Shown: piece after piece, positions 39,253-48,924 of the stretch | How the letters are laid out: the number at the start of each line of letters is the position of its first letter | Position numbering within the stretch: the stretch's first letter is position 1 | Source: Clostridium cibarium | GTDB taxonomy: Bacteria; Bacillota; Clostridia; Clostridiales; Clostridiaceae | Assembly: GCF_014836335.1 (NCBI RefSeq) | Contig: NZ_JACSRA010000014.1 | Coordinates: forward strand, 32,366 to 96,365 | DNA: 64,000 nucleotides | Reading direction: 5' to 3' | Notes under the pieces: model-generated | Database searches by the model: none | Told to the model about the DNA's origin: nothing | Seen by the model: only the letters and a program-made list of their open reading frames with translations | Program-made: the position numbers and the translations under genes

Positions 39253-39299
39253 AAGGAGTAACACTCCTGATTAAACATTAATCAGGAGTGTTACTCCTT
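39253..39299. terminator. Long perfect inverted repeat between convergent genes
   Basis: A 22-bp perfect stem (39253-39274 with 39278-39299) with a three-base ACA loop. It sits between the ends of the GH42 gene (plus) and the GH95 gene (minus). Neither side has a long T run (CCTTTTAAAC on plus, CCTTGTCC on minus), but it lies 48 bases after the GH95 stop, so it most likely ends or stabilises that mRNA. Confidence 0.6.
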
Positions 39300-39346
39300 T
39301 TAAACTAATTCTTATTCTATTGAATACTTTCAATTTTATAATTAAT

Positions 39347-41683
39347 TCATTTGATACTGTAACTTTTATCTTTTTCTATAGAAAAAATTATTAAATTACC
39401 CTGATCTCTTCTCTCTTGTACATCTTCTATCCTAAAATCCTTAGTACTCTTAATCTTACAAAATCCATCTACACTAGATTTTACTTTAGCCCTAACTAAT
39501 TCTCCATACTCCCACTCAATATCAACTTCAAATCCCCCTCTAGCTTTAAGACCTTTTACCGACCCTCTTCTCCAAGCCTTAGGTAAAGCTGGAAGCAACT
39601 CAATATATCCTTCATGGCTTTGCAATAACATCTCTGCTATAGCCGCTGTACCACCAAAGTTTCCATCAATCTGAAAAGGTGGGCAAACATTAAATAAATT
39701 TGAAAAGGTCAGTTTTCTTAATAATACTAATACATATTGGTATGCTGATTCAGAATCCTTAAGCCTTGCAAATAAACTTACAATCCAAGCAGCACTCCAA
39801 CCTGTATGCCCTCCCCCATGTTTTAGCCGCCTTTCTAGAGAAACTCTCGCAGCTTCACATATTTCCTTTGAATTCTCTTCAGTTATTTCATTTCCTGGAT
39901 ATACCCCAAATAAATGTGATAAATGTCTATGCCCTATTTCAAATTCTTCAAAATCCTTAAACCATTCTTGTAATTGTCCGTGCTTTCCTATTTTATATGG
40001 ATATAATTTTTCTTTAGCTTCTTCCAATTCTTTTCTGAAACTATCATCTTTATCTAAAATAGTTGATGCCTTTATACAATTAGTAAATAAGTTTCTCGAA
40101 AGAGCCATATCCATAGTTGATGCTATGCTTGTAGAACATTTTTCTCCTTCTTTAGTCAAAAAATTATTCTCCGGAGATATGGATGGACAAGTTACTAAAT
40201 ATCCCTCTTTATCAGTTATCAACCAATCCAATAGAAAAATTGCAGCATCTTTCATTACAGGATATACTTCTTCTAGAAATTTTTTATCCTGCGTAAATTC
40301 GTAATGCTCCCAAAGATGACTACAAAGCCAAACTCCTGCCATAGGCCAATATGCCCATTCTGCACTTCCTCCTGCTGGAGATGTTTGCCTCCATAAGTCT
40401 ACATTATGATTTACCGCCCATCCTCTACATCCATATCTCTTTTCAGCAGTTGCTTTTCCATTTTCTGATATTTCCTTTATCATTTTAAATAATGGTTCAT
40501 GACATTCTGATAAATTACATACTTCTGCTGGCCAATAGTTCATTTCTACATTTATATTTGTGGTATAATTACTACTCCATGCTGGTCTTAAATCTTCATT
40601 CCAAATGCCTTGAAGGTTTGCAGGCTGACTTCCTTTTCTAGAACTTGCTATTAAAAGATATCTTCCATATTGAAAGTATAATGATATTAATGATAAATCT
40701 TCCTCTCCATTAATAACTTTTTGCAGTCTTTCATCTGTTGGAATTTCTTTTATTTCCTTTTCCCCTAAGGTAAATTCCACTCTATTAAATAGTTTCTTAT
40801 ATTCATTTAAATGATGTAAATACATCTCTTCATAAGATTTATATTTTATACTTTCTAAGGCACTACCTATTAACTTATCTACATCTTTTCCATTAGTTCC
40901 TGATTCATTTTTATAGCCATTGAAACTTGTATGAGCTACTATTTTTAATATAGCGCTATCAGCATCTCGTACATTTAACACTCCATCTTTAGACCATATC
41001 TCTCCTCCATTAGCTTCCCCATATACCATAACTTGAAAGTTCATACCCTTTTTGTTTTCTTCATCATAAACAATAGGATTATCTTCATTCTCATAAGACG
41101 GCAATGCATGTATCGGTGCTTTCCCCTTAAGTTTTATAGAAAAATCATTATCACTCATCACATTAAATCTCAATAAACTATCTAATGAAACGCTAAAATT
41201 TAGTTTTCCTTTCTCAATTGAATCTAATTTAATTACTATTGCATTATCTATCTTAGAAATGAATATCTCTCTATTAAATTCTGTATCTTTTAACTTATAT
41301 CTAACTCTTACAACACCAGTTTTTAAATCTAGTTCTCTCATATATTCTATACATTCTTCTTCATCACCAAAATCTAAATATATATTCCCCATAGGTGCAT
41401 ACGATTCATTCCATGGCCCCAATAATTTTTCATTAATGAGTGTTTGTCCCTCTACATATTTTCCTGAAAACACTAATTTTCTTACCTCTTCTAAATCGCT
41501 TAAAGATGAACCCTTTTCTTCTATTGGAACTCCTATCCATAAAGTATCCTCATTTAGTTGAATTCTTTCTTTAAAAACATCTCCAAACACCATCGCTCCA
41601 AGTCTTCCATTACCAATCGGAAGAGCTTCTATCCATTCTTTTGCTGGTTTCTTATACCATAACCTTAAATTATTATCTCCCAT
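39347..41683 (-). CDS. Alpha-L-fucosidase (or alpha-L-galactosidase), GH95
   Basis: 778 residues. GH95 features: N-terminal [35 protein letters not shown], the (alpha/alpha)6 barrel with [26 protein letters not shown] (Asn pair activating the water), [18 protein letters not shown] and [17 protein letters not shown]. The end of the protein is a beta domain. There is no signal peptide, so the substrate is imported first. Most GH95 enzymes remove alpha-1,2-linked L-fucose, some L-galactose; both occur on the galactose of xyloglucan side chains. It is the last gene of the ABC-GH31-GH3-GH95 operon, 17 bases after GH3. No fucose catabolic genes are seen in the window. Confidence 0.92.
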   Translation of the reverse strand: MGDNNLRLWYKKPAKEWIEALPIGNGRLGAMVFGDVFKERIQLNEDTLWIGVPIEEKGSSLSDLEEVRKLVFSGKYVEGQTLINEKLLGPWNESYAPMGNIYLDFGDEEECIEYMRELDLKTGVVRVRYKLKDTEFNREIFISKIDNAIVIKLDSIEKGKLNFSVSLDSLLRFNVMSDNDFSIKLKGKAPIHALPSYENEDNPIVYDEENKKGMNFQVMVYGEANGGEIWSKDGVLNVRDADSAILKIVAHTSFNGYKNESGTNGKDVDKLIGSALESIKYKSYEEMYLHHLNEYKKLFNRVEFTLGEKEIKEIPTDERLQKVINGEEDLSLISLYFQYGRYLLIASSRKGSQPANLQGIWNEDLRPAWSSNYTTNINVEMNYWPAEVCNLSECHEPLFKMIKEISENGKATAEKRYGCRGWAVNHNVDLWRQTSPAGGSAEWAYWPMAGVWLCSHLWEHYEFTQDKKFLEEVYPVMKDAAIFLLDWLITDKEGYLVTCPSISPENNFLTKEGEKCSTSIASTMDMALSRNLFTNCIKASTILDKDDSFRKELEEAKEKLYPYKIGKHGQLQEWFKDFEEFEIGHRHLSHLFGVYPGNEITEENSKEICEAARVSLERRLKHGGGHTGWSAAWIVSLFARLKDSESAYQYVLVLLRKLTFSNLFNVCPPFQIDGNFGGTAAIAEMLLQSHEGYIELLPALPKAWRRGSVKGLKARGGFEVDIEWEYGELVRAKVKSSVDGFCKIKSTKDFRIEDVQERRDQGNLIIFSIEKDKSYSIK

Positions 41684-41700
41684 ATAAAAATTCTCCTAAA

Positions 41701-43821
41701 CTAAAACCTGCACTCTGAATTGACGTTAAACTCACCTTTTAATCTTATATCCTGTACAGAACTTCCAACAAACACTTTAAACTTACCTTCTTCAACTATC
41801 CATTTTCTTTCTTGTTTACTATAGAAAGCTAAAGATTTCCTACTTATTTTAACTTCAACCTCCTTAGTTTCACCTGGATTTAAACAAACTTTTTTAAATC
41901 CTTTTAATTCAACTGAAGGTCTTGGCAATGACGATTCCTCATCGCCTATATAAACCTGAGAAACTTCTTTTCCAGCTAACTTAGATGTATTAGTAACATT
42001 GAACTTAACTACTATATCTTCCATTTTCTCATTATTATCTACCTTTAAATTCTCATATTTAAAGGTAGAATATGAAAGTCCATGTCCAAAACAAAATAAT
42101 GGTTCTATATTGTAAGTTGAGAAATATCTATATCCTACAAAAATACCTTCTGAATATTTAACTGTTTCTTTACCAGGGAATTCACCTATACTATGAGCTG
42201 GACAATCCTCTAGTCTTTTAGAAAATGTAACTGGCAATTTCCCTGAAGGGTTAACATCTCCAAATAATACCTCTGCCAAAGCTCTTCCACCCTCCATTCC
42301 GTTATACCAAGTTTGAACTACTGAAGGCGTATCTTCTATCCACTCTGTCATTTTAGTTGGTGATCCACTAAGAATTACTACAACAGTGTTTTTATTCACC
42401 TCTAAAACTCTTTTGATAAGTTCATCTTGATTATATGGAAGATCTAAGTCCGTTTTATCATATCCTTCACTATCTACATAGCGTTCTATTTTTTCATCTT
42501 TTGAAATTGTAAGAGCATTATCTTTAAGCTCCAATTCCTCTGCAGTATGTTTTAATCCTCCAACTATTACCACAGCATCAGAGTTTTGTGCTAATCTGAC
42601 TGCCTCCTCTATTAACTCTTCCTTTTTAGATTTATCTGAACTATATCCTTTTGCATAACTTACATCAGTTTGTCCACCTAGCCTCATCTTAATGCCAAGT
42701 AAAGGAGTCATCTCATACAGTGCTTTTATCTCAGCACTTCCGCCTCCATTTGAATGTGATATATTAGCATTCTGGCCTATTACAGCTAATCTTTTTATAT
42801 CACTGTCCTTAAAAGGAAGGGTATTTCCTTCATTTTTTAGTAAAACAATTGACTCTCTAGCAACATTAAGAACTTTTTCTCTACTTTCAAAATCGTTATA
42901 ACTTCCTCTTTTCCTATTATCCGAAAAAGCATTTATCTTATACATTAATCTTAAAATTCTTCTAACTTTTTCATCTACTACTTCTTCTTTTATCTTTCCT
43001 TCTTTTACAGCCTTAATTAATGGATTTGCAAAAAAATATTCGTCAAAATCATAGGTAACACTCATCTCAATATCTAAGCCACCTTCAGCAGCTTCTACAG
43101 TATTATGAACTGCTCCCCAATCAGATATAACAACTCCATCAAATCCCCATTCATCCTCTAATATATCCTTTAACAAGTATTTATTATGAGAACAATGATA
43201 TCCAAACAACTTATTATAAGCTGTCATTATGGAATATGCATTTCCTTCCTTCACAGCTGCCTCAAAAGCTGGCAAGTATATTTCTCTTAATGTTCTTTCA
43301 TCTACTTCAACCTCAACATTCAATCTCTCTGTCTCTTGATTATTAACAGCAAAATGTTTTACACAAACAGCTACATCATTTTTTTCTTGAACTCCCTTAA
43401 CAAAAGGAACAACCATCTTACTTATTAAGTAAGGATCCTCTGACATATACTCAAAATTTCTACCACATAGAGGGCTTCTAACAATATTAATTCCAGGACC
43501 TAAAATAATATCTTTCCCCCTACCTCTAGCCTCTCTTCCAAGTACTGTTCCTGCCTCATATGCCAAATCTGTATTCCATGTAGCTGCCAATGCAGTATTA
43601 CAAGGAAGATATGTCACGTAGTCATCCGTATTACCAATTGGGACCCAACTATCATCTGGAAATTCGTGTCTAACCCCCATTGGCCCATCTGACATTTTCA
43701 ACGGAGGTATTCCTAATCTTTCTACTCCTTCAGTTCTAAATAGTCCTCTTCCATGGCACATTCCAACCTTTTCTTCCAAAGTAAGTTTCGATATTAATTC
43801 TTCAATCTTCTCTTCATTCAT
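41701..43821 (-). CDS. GH3 beta-glucosidase (or beta-xylosidase)
   Basis: 706 residues from the ATG at 43821, seven bases after GGAGGT; the in-frame ATG five codons earlier has no site. The GH3 N-terminal barrel shows MSDGPMGVRHE, KHFAVNNQE (155-163) and the nucleophile Asp234 in VISDWGAVHN. The second alpha/beta sandwich contains NSDAVVIVGG, and a fibronectin-III-like C-terminal domain starts near 580 (YSTFKYENL). No signal peptide, so cytoplasmic. In this operon, after alpha-xylosidase has trimmed the first residue, a beta-glucosidase would remove the exposed backbone glucose; that alternation is how xyloglucan oligomers are taken apart. Substrate specificity within GH3 cannot be read reliably. 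Confidence 0.9.
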   Translation of the reverse strand: MNEEKIEELISKLTLEEKVGMCHGRGLFRTEGVERLGIPPLKMSDGPMGVRHEFPDDSWVPIGNTDDYVTYLPCNTALAATWNTDLAYEAGTVLGREARGRGKDIILGPGINIVRSPLCGRNFEYMSEDPYLISKMVVPFVKGVQEKNDVAVCVKHFAVNNQETERLNVEVEVDERTLREIYLPAFEAAVKEGNAYSIMTAYNKLFGYHCSHNKYLLKDILEDEWGFDGVVISDWGAVHNTVEAAEGGLDIEMSVTYDFDEYFFANPLIKAVKEGKIKEEVVDEKVRRILRLMYKINAFSDNRKRGSYNDFESREKVLNVARESIVLLKNEGNTLPFKDSDIKRLAVIGQNANISHSNGGGSAEIKALYEMTPLLGIKMRLGGQTDVSYAKGYSSDKSKKEELIEEAVRLAQNSDAVVIVGGLKHTAEELELKDNALTISKDEKIERYVDSEGYDKTDLDLPYNQDELIKRVLEVNKNTVVVILSGSPTKMTEWIEDTPSVVQTWYNGMEGGRALAEVLFGDVNPSGKLPVTFSKRLEDCPAHSIGEFPGKETVKYSEGIFVGYRYFSTYNIEPLFCFGHGLSYSTFKYENLKVDNNEKMEDIVVKFNVTNTSKLAGKEVSQVYIGDEESSLPRPSVELKGFKKVCLNPGETKEVEVKISRKSLAFYSKQERKWIVEEGKFKVFVGSSVQDIRLKGEFNVNSECRF

Positions 43822-43881
43822 GATTCTTACCTCCAAGCCTTCATTTACAGTTAAATAGGAAGGTACACCTTTCCTACTTTA

Positions 43882-46200
43882 TTAACTTAACTCACATATA
43901 GCTTTACAGTTACCTGAAAGCACTACCTTTGTATCATTTCCTTCTTTTGTAAGGGTACCACCTTTTACATTCTTTATATTGTTTACATTTTTAAATATGA
44001 TACTAAATGGTTTATCTACACCTACTGCCTCTACAGTTATCTTATATTCATTCTTTAACACTTTCACATTAAGCACTTCATTACCATCCATATCTAATAC
44101 TTTAGTAGATGCTTCTACCCCATCTCTTAATTCATATGCTAATATAGATACATCTTCTCTATAGTCATAATCTGGTTTTCTATTTTCATTTCCAATTGCA
44201 ATTAAACTATTTTCTTTCACCATCATAGGTATACTTAAAAAATCATGAATTTCTCTAATCCATCTTCCACCTTCATACTTCTTACCAGTAATAAAGTTTG
44301 TCCATTTGCCGTCAGGTAAATAGTATTTTGCTTCTCCCAACCCATTAAAAATAGGTGCTACTAAGATAGAATCTCCAAGCATGTATTGCCTATCTAAATA
44401 AGTGCAAGCCAAATCATCTTGGAATTCTAATATCATAGATCTCATAACTGAAATACCTGTTTTATGAGTAAATACTGAAGCTTTATATAAATAAGGCATT
44501 AAACTACATTTTAATTTTGTAAAGAATCTAACTACATCAACTGCTTCCTCATCATAAAGCCAAGGGACTCTATAAGACGTACTTCCATGTAATCTACTAT
44601 GAGATGATAGAAGTCCAAATGCGACCCATCTCTTATATACATCAGCTGTTGATGTACTTTCAAATCCTCCTATATCATGGCTCCAAAACCCAAATCCAGA
44701 CATGCATAAAGATAATCCACCCCTTAAGCTTTCTGCCATAGATTCGTAATTAGATTCACAATCTCCTCCCCAATGTACTGGGAACTGTTGCCCACCTGTT
44801 GTAGCTGATCTTGCAAATAATACCGCTTCCTTTTCTCCTGAAACTTCCTTTATGGTATCAAAAACTACTCTATTATAAATCTGAGTGTAATAATTGTGCA
44901 TCTTGTATGGATCTGATCCATCAAAATAAACCACATCAGTTGGTATACGTTCACCAAAGTCAGTCTTAAAGCAATCCACTCCCATATCCATTAGTTCTTT
45001 AAGCTTACTTGAATACCATCTGCACGCATCAGGATTTGTGAAGTCAACTATTCCCATAGCAGGTTGCCACATATCCCATTGCCACACATCTCCATTTTGT
45101 CTTTTTAGTAAATAACCATTATTCATACCTTCATCAAAAAGTTTTGACTCTTGTGCTATATATGGATTTATCCAGACACATATTTTTAATCCCTTTTCTT
45201 TTAATCTCTTAAGCATACCTTTAGGATCCGGAAATACTCTATTGTCCCACTCAAAATTGCACCAATTGAAATCCTTCATCCAGAAACAATCAAAATGAAA
45301 AACTCTTAACGGCAAATCTCTTTCAGCCATACCATCTACAAATTCTGTAACAGTTTTTTCATCATAGTTTGTAGTAAAAGATGTTGTTAACCAAAGACCA
45401 AAGGACCATGTAGGTGGAAGAGCTGGTTTTCCTGTTAAACTTGTATAATTTTCAATGACTTTTTTCATTGATCCTCCAGCAATAATGAAATAATCTATAC
45501 ACTCCCCTGCTACACTAAATTGGACTTTAGTTACCTTTTCAGATGCAACCTCAAAAGATACTTCTTCTGGATGATTTACAAATACTCCATATCCTTTATT
45601 GGTTATATAGAAAGGAATATTCTTATATGATTGTTCAGTACTTGTTCCACCATCTTTATTCCATATATCAATTGTCTGTCCATTCTTTACAAAAGGAGTA
45701 AATCTTTCACCTAAACCATAAACTAATTCTCCTACCGATAATTGTAATTGTTCTCTCATAAAAACTTCTTTTTTATCAGTTTTTACATAAGCCATTCCTC
45801 TATATAGACTTGAAGTTAATTTTCTTTTTCCTTCATAGAAATTCATAACCCATGAATCCTTTTCTATTTCCATCCTTAGATTCCCTGACTCAAATAAAAC
45901 TTTACTATCCTCATCTTCAATCTTAACTTTCTTGTTAGCATCCTCATAAATTTCAAAGCTTGGAGTTTTAGCTTGTTGCCCCATGTAGTGATAAGCTCTA
46001 ACCCTTATTACATCTTCCATTGGTGATGAAATTTTATATGTTATAACTGGACCTTGAAGGGTATCCCCTCTATGATTTATTTTGTTACAAGGTGCATAAA
46101 CTGTTATTTCGTCATCTTTAATATTTGTACTATAAACTTCCTGTGGGCTAAATGTCTCAATTCCTTCTTTATTTAACCAACAACCATTACTAAATTTCAT
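43882..46200 (-). CDS. yicI: Alpha-xylosidase, GH31 (YicI-like)
   Basis: 772 residues, the same length as Escherichia coli YicI and very similar throughout. Diagnostic runs: FHFDCFWMKDFNWCNFEWD, KTDFGERIPTDV with nucleophile Asp414, HWGGDCESNYESMAESLRGG with acid/base Asp480, and SGFGFWSHDIGGFE. YicI equivalents are Asp416 and Asp482. The enzyme releases alpha-1,6-linked xylose from the non-reducing end of xyloglucan oligosaccharides (isoprimeverose-type). No export signal. It is 69 bases downstream of the solute-binding protein gene, with a hairpin between. Its product, D-xylose, is the input of the two xyl operons in this window. Confidence 0.95.
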   Translation of the reverse strand: MKFSNGCWLNKEGIETFSPQEVYSTNIKDDEITVYAPCNKINHRGDTLQGPVITYKISSPMEDVIRVRAYHYMGQQAKTPSFEIYEDANKKVKIEDEDSKVLFESGNLRMEIEKDSWVMNFYEGKRKLTSSLYRGMAYVKTDKKEVFMREQLQLSVGELVYGLGERFTPFVKNGQTIDIWNKDGGTSTEQSYKNIPFYITNKGYGVFVNHPEEVSFEVASEKVTKVQFSVAGECIDYFIIAGGSMKKVIENYTSLTGKPALPPTWSFGLWLTTSFTTNYDEKTVTEFVDGMAERDLPLRVFHFDCFWMKDFNWCNFEWDNRVFPDPKGMLKRLKEKGLKICVWINPYIAQESKLFDEGMNNGYLLKRQNGDVWQWDMWQPAMGIVDFTNPDACRWYSSKLKELMDMGVDCFKTDFGERIPTDVVYFDGSDPYKMHNYYTQIYNRVVFDTIKEVSGEKEAVLFARSATTGGQQFPVHWGGDCESNYESMAESLRGGLSLCMSGFGFWSHDIGGFESTSTADVYKRWVAFGLLSSHSRLHGSTSYRVPWLYDEEAVDVVRFFTKLKCSLMPYLYKASVFTHKTGISVMRSMILEFQDDLACTYLDRQYMLGDSILVAPIFNGLGEAKYYLPDGKWTNFITGKKYEGGRWIREIHDFLSIPMMVKENSLIAIGNENRKPDYDYREDVSILAYELRDGVEASTKVLDMDGNEVLNVKVLKNEYKITVEAVGVDKPFSIIFKNVNNIKNVKGGTLTKEGNDTKVVLSGNCKAICELS

Positions 46201-46218
46201 ACTGTACCTCCCTTATAA

Positions 46219-46257
46219 TAAAATCACCTCAAAATAGACTATTATATTTTGAGGTGA
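46219..46257 (-). terminator. Intercistronic hairpin between the solute-binding protein and GH31 genes
   Basis: A 13-bp perfect stem (46224-46236 with 46245-46257), followed on the minus strand by TTTTATTATAA. It probably terminates part of the transcripts or protects the 3' end of the importer mRNA, so that the binding protein is made in excess over the enzymes. Confidence 0.65.
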
Positions 46258-46269
46258 CTTCTTTCATGA

Positions 46270-47949
46270 TTAATTATTCCAAAGTTTTAGTTTTTCTTTA
46301 ACCATATCAGTCATAGCTTGATTTGCTTTCTCTATATTCATAGCTTTAAGATCTGATTGTATCTTATCCCAAGCTGCATCAAAATCAGATTCTTTTCCAA
46401 GAATCGCTTGAGTTATTGCTTTTTGAACATAATCATCAGCTTTCTTTTGAATAATAGCTAAGTCACTATCACTAGGAATTGTATATTGCCATGCTTGTCC
46501 GTGTTTAGATTCTCCTAAATCTTCAGGAGTTGGGAATATATCGGTCCATGATTTTGCTCCATAAGCTTTCAATGTCTCTTTCTCAGCAGAATTATAATTC
46601 TTAATATAGTCATCTACTGATCTAGGTGTATAAGTGTCGCCATTTGAATCAACAGCACCATCTCCTCTTTGTGGAAATGGATAAGCATACTTACCTACAC
46701 CGGTTTTCATAGCAAAATCTTTATCAGTATTTCTTTGTTGTTGAATCTCTGGTTTAAATACCCTTTTACCATTTTCTACTGTATAATGTGTTCCTTCAAC
46801 ACCCCAATTTAACAAAACTTGTGCTTCATCTGATGCTAACCAATCTAAGAATTTAAATGCTCTTTCTTTATCCTTGCAAGATGATGAAATGCCAACTCCT
46901 CTAGCTCCGCTGAATCCAAAGTTCTTTGTTGTAGGATCTTTATATTTTTCTCCTAAAGTAACAGAAAGAGGTGCAAATGTTCTTTCATCTTTACCTGATG
47001 ATTGTAAAGTCTTAGTAGCTTGATCATAATCCCATCTAGCATCTGAAATTCCTAAAACATTACCTTGAGTTAATTTAGCTTTATATGCATCTTCTTTTTG
47101 AGTAAATGATTCTGGATCTAATAATCCTTCTGCATTTATATGATTTAACCATTTAAAATAGGTTTTAACCTCTGGTACTTGAAATTTATATATTGCTTCT
47201 CCTGTCTCATCATCAACCTTAAATGAACCATCATCAGGAATCCCTGCTACAGTTGCCCCTATATTACCACAGGTAATAGCCCATCTCCAGTCGCTTGACA
47301 TTAATGTCATACCCACAGTCTTCTTACCATTAATTTCTGGATATTTTGCTATATAGTCCTTTAATGCTTTTTCATAATCATCTAAAGTTTTAATTTTAGG
47401 ATATCCCAATTCCTTTAATACAGCATTTTGAATCTGTAAATTTCCATTTGGATTTATTATTGCATCATTCATACCAGTTGCCGAATATGTTCCAATTGTA
47501 TATATTGATGGATCATCAGCTGTATATTTTAATCTTTTTATTTGATCTCCATATAAAGCTTTTAAATTCTTTCCACTCTTTTCTATATAATCATCAAGCT
47601 TAACAAGAGCTCCTGCATCTATTAACTTACCAGTATCATCTTTACCATATATTAAATCTGGATAATCACCACTTGCAATCATTAGTGGAATTGCTTGAGT
47701 ATCACCTGCTACTGGATGGCTAATCTTTAATGTCACTCCTGTAAGTTCTGTTATCTTCTTAGCAACATCATCATCAAAATTAATATCTACTGAAGAATCT
47801 GCGGTAAACATATTTAATGTTATAGGTGACTTATCCATTTCACCACTAGTTGACACTGAATTCTTGTCCTTTGAACTTCCACATCCAACCATACTTGTAC
47901 TAAGTAAAGCGAATGAAAGTATTATTGATAAAATTTTGCATTTTTTCAT
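46270..47949 (-). CDS. Extracellular oligosaccharide-binding lipoprotein of a CUT1 ABC importer
   Basis: 559 residues. Lipoprotein signal peptide with lipobox SMVGC, lipidated Cys at 23, followed by a Ser/Lys-rich tether. The body is the large family-1 sugar-binding fold of the YtcQ/LplA group (PITLNMFTADSS, ITELTGVTLKISHP, GDYPDLIYG). At about 540 residues this group binds longer oligosaccharides. It follows two permease genes on the same strand. Together they import the oligosaccharides cleaved by the GH31, GH3 and GH95 enzymes encoded downstream. Ligand identity (xyloglucan oligomers) is inferred from these neighbours. Confidence 0.93.
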   Translation of the reverse strand: MKKCKILSIILSFALLSTSMVGCGSSKDKNSVSTSGEMDKSPITLNMFTADSSVDINFDDDVAKKITELTGVTLKISHPVAGDTQAIPLMIASGDYPDLIYGKDDTGKLIDAGALVKLDDYIEKSGKNLKALYGDQIKRLKYTADDPSIYTIGTYSATGMNDAIINPNGNLQIQNAVLKELGYPKIKTLDDYEKALKDYIAKYPEINGKKTVGMTLMSSDWRWAITCGNIGATVAGIPDDGSFKVDDETGEAIYKFQVPEVKTYFKWLNHINAEGLLDPESFTQKEDAYKAKLTQGNVLGISDARWDYDQATKTLQSSGKDERTFAPLSVTLGEKYKDPTTKNFGFSGARGVGISSSCKDKERAFKFLDWLASDEAQVLLNWGVEGTHYTVENGKRVFKPEIQQQRNTDKDFAMKTGVGKYAYPFPQRGDGAVDSNGDTYTPRSVDDYIKNYNSAEKETLKAYGAKSWTDIFPTPEDLGESKHGQAWQYTIPSDSDLAIIQKKADDYVQKAITQAILGKESDFDAAWDKIQSDLKAMNIEKANQAMTDMVKEKLKLWNN

Positions 47950-48011
47950 TAATCTTTCCCCCTTAATTGATATATCTAAATGCTAAATATTCATTTAGCA
48001 ATTTACTCTTA

Positions 48012-48893
48012 TTAGCTCTTTACAGCACCTAAAGTCATTCCAGTTACAAAATACTTTTGCACAAACGGATAAACTAACAATATAGGTACTGTTGCAACCA
48101 TAGTAATTGCCATTTTTATAGATTCTGGATTTGTAGACGCTGCTTGCATTAATACATTACTACCATCAACCTTTGCATTACCAGTTGCATTACCCATAAC
48201 TTTCATAAGTTCATATTGAAGTGTTGTTAATGAATCATTTGTTTTAGCATAAAGATAAGTATCAAACCAACTATTCCATTGATAAACTGCAATGAACAGT
48301 GCTATTGTAGCTATAACCGGTAAACATAATGGCAATATAATCTTAAAGAATATTGTAAAATCATTGGCGCCATCTATCATAGCAGATTCATTTAAAGCTG
48401 GTGGTAACCCATCAATAAACGACCGTATTACAATTACATTAAATGCACTAATCAATCCCGGCAAAATATACACCGAAAAGTGTCCTACTAATCCAAGATT
48501 TCTAATAAGCATATATTCTGGAATTAATCCACCACCAACATACATAGTTAAAACAAATAATATTGTGATTGCTTTATTAAATATAAATTCTCTTCTACTA
48601 ATGGTGTAAGCTACCATAGCACTTGCTATTACCCCTGTAGCAGTTCCCACTACTGTTCTTGCTACTGATATGAACAATCCTCTTCCCAAATTATCACTAT
48701 TTTTAAATATCTCTTTGTAATTTTCCAAAGTTAATGCTCTTGGAAGCACATGAATTCCACCCTTTACAGTATCACTCGCATCATTTAATGAAATAGCTAA
48801 AACATTTAGAAATGGATATATTGTTATTATTGCAATCCCTACCATTATTACTATTAAAATCACATCAAAAGCCTTAATCTTTTTTCTCCTCAT
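48012..48893 (-). CDS. ABC sugar importer permease (LplC/YtcP type)
   Basis: 293 residues, six predicted membrane helices. The CUT1 permease EAA-like loop is ESAMIDGANDFTIFFKIILPLCLPVIATI (about residues 178-206). The end KYFVTGMTLGAVKS is typical of YtcP/LplC. It pairs with the LplB-type permease encoded 31 bases upstream and the lipoprotein downstream. No ATP-binding subunit is encoded in the operon; a shared MsmK-like ATPase from elsewhere in the genome is expected, as in many Firmicutes CUT1 systems. Confidence 0.93.
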   Translation of the reverse strand: MRRKKIKAFDVILIVIMVGIAIITIYPFLNVLAISLNDASDTVKGGIHVLPRALTLENYKEIFKNSDNLGRGLFISVARTVVGTATGVIASAMVAYTISRREFIFNKAITILFVLTMYVGGGLIPEYMLIRNLGLVGHFSVYILPGLISAFNVIVIRSFIDGLPPALNESAMIDGANDFTIFFKIILPLCLPVIATIALFIAVYQWNSWFDTYLYAKTNDSLTTLQYELMKVMGNATGNAKVDGSNVLMQAASTNPESIKMAITMVATVPILLVYPFVQKYFVTGMTLGAVKS

Positions 48894-48924
48894 AAAATTT
48901 CCTCCTAACCCTTATTAACTTTAA

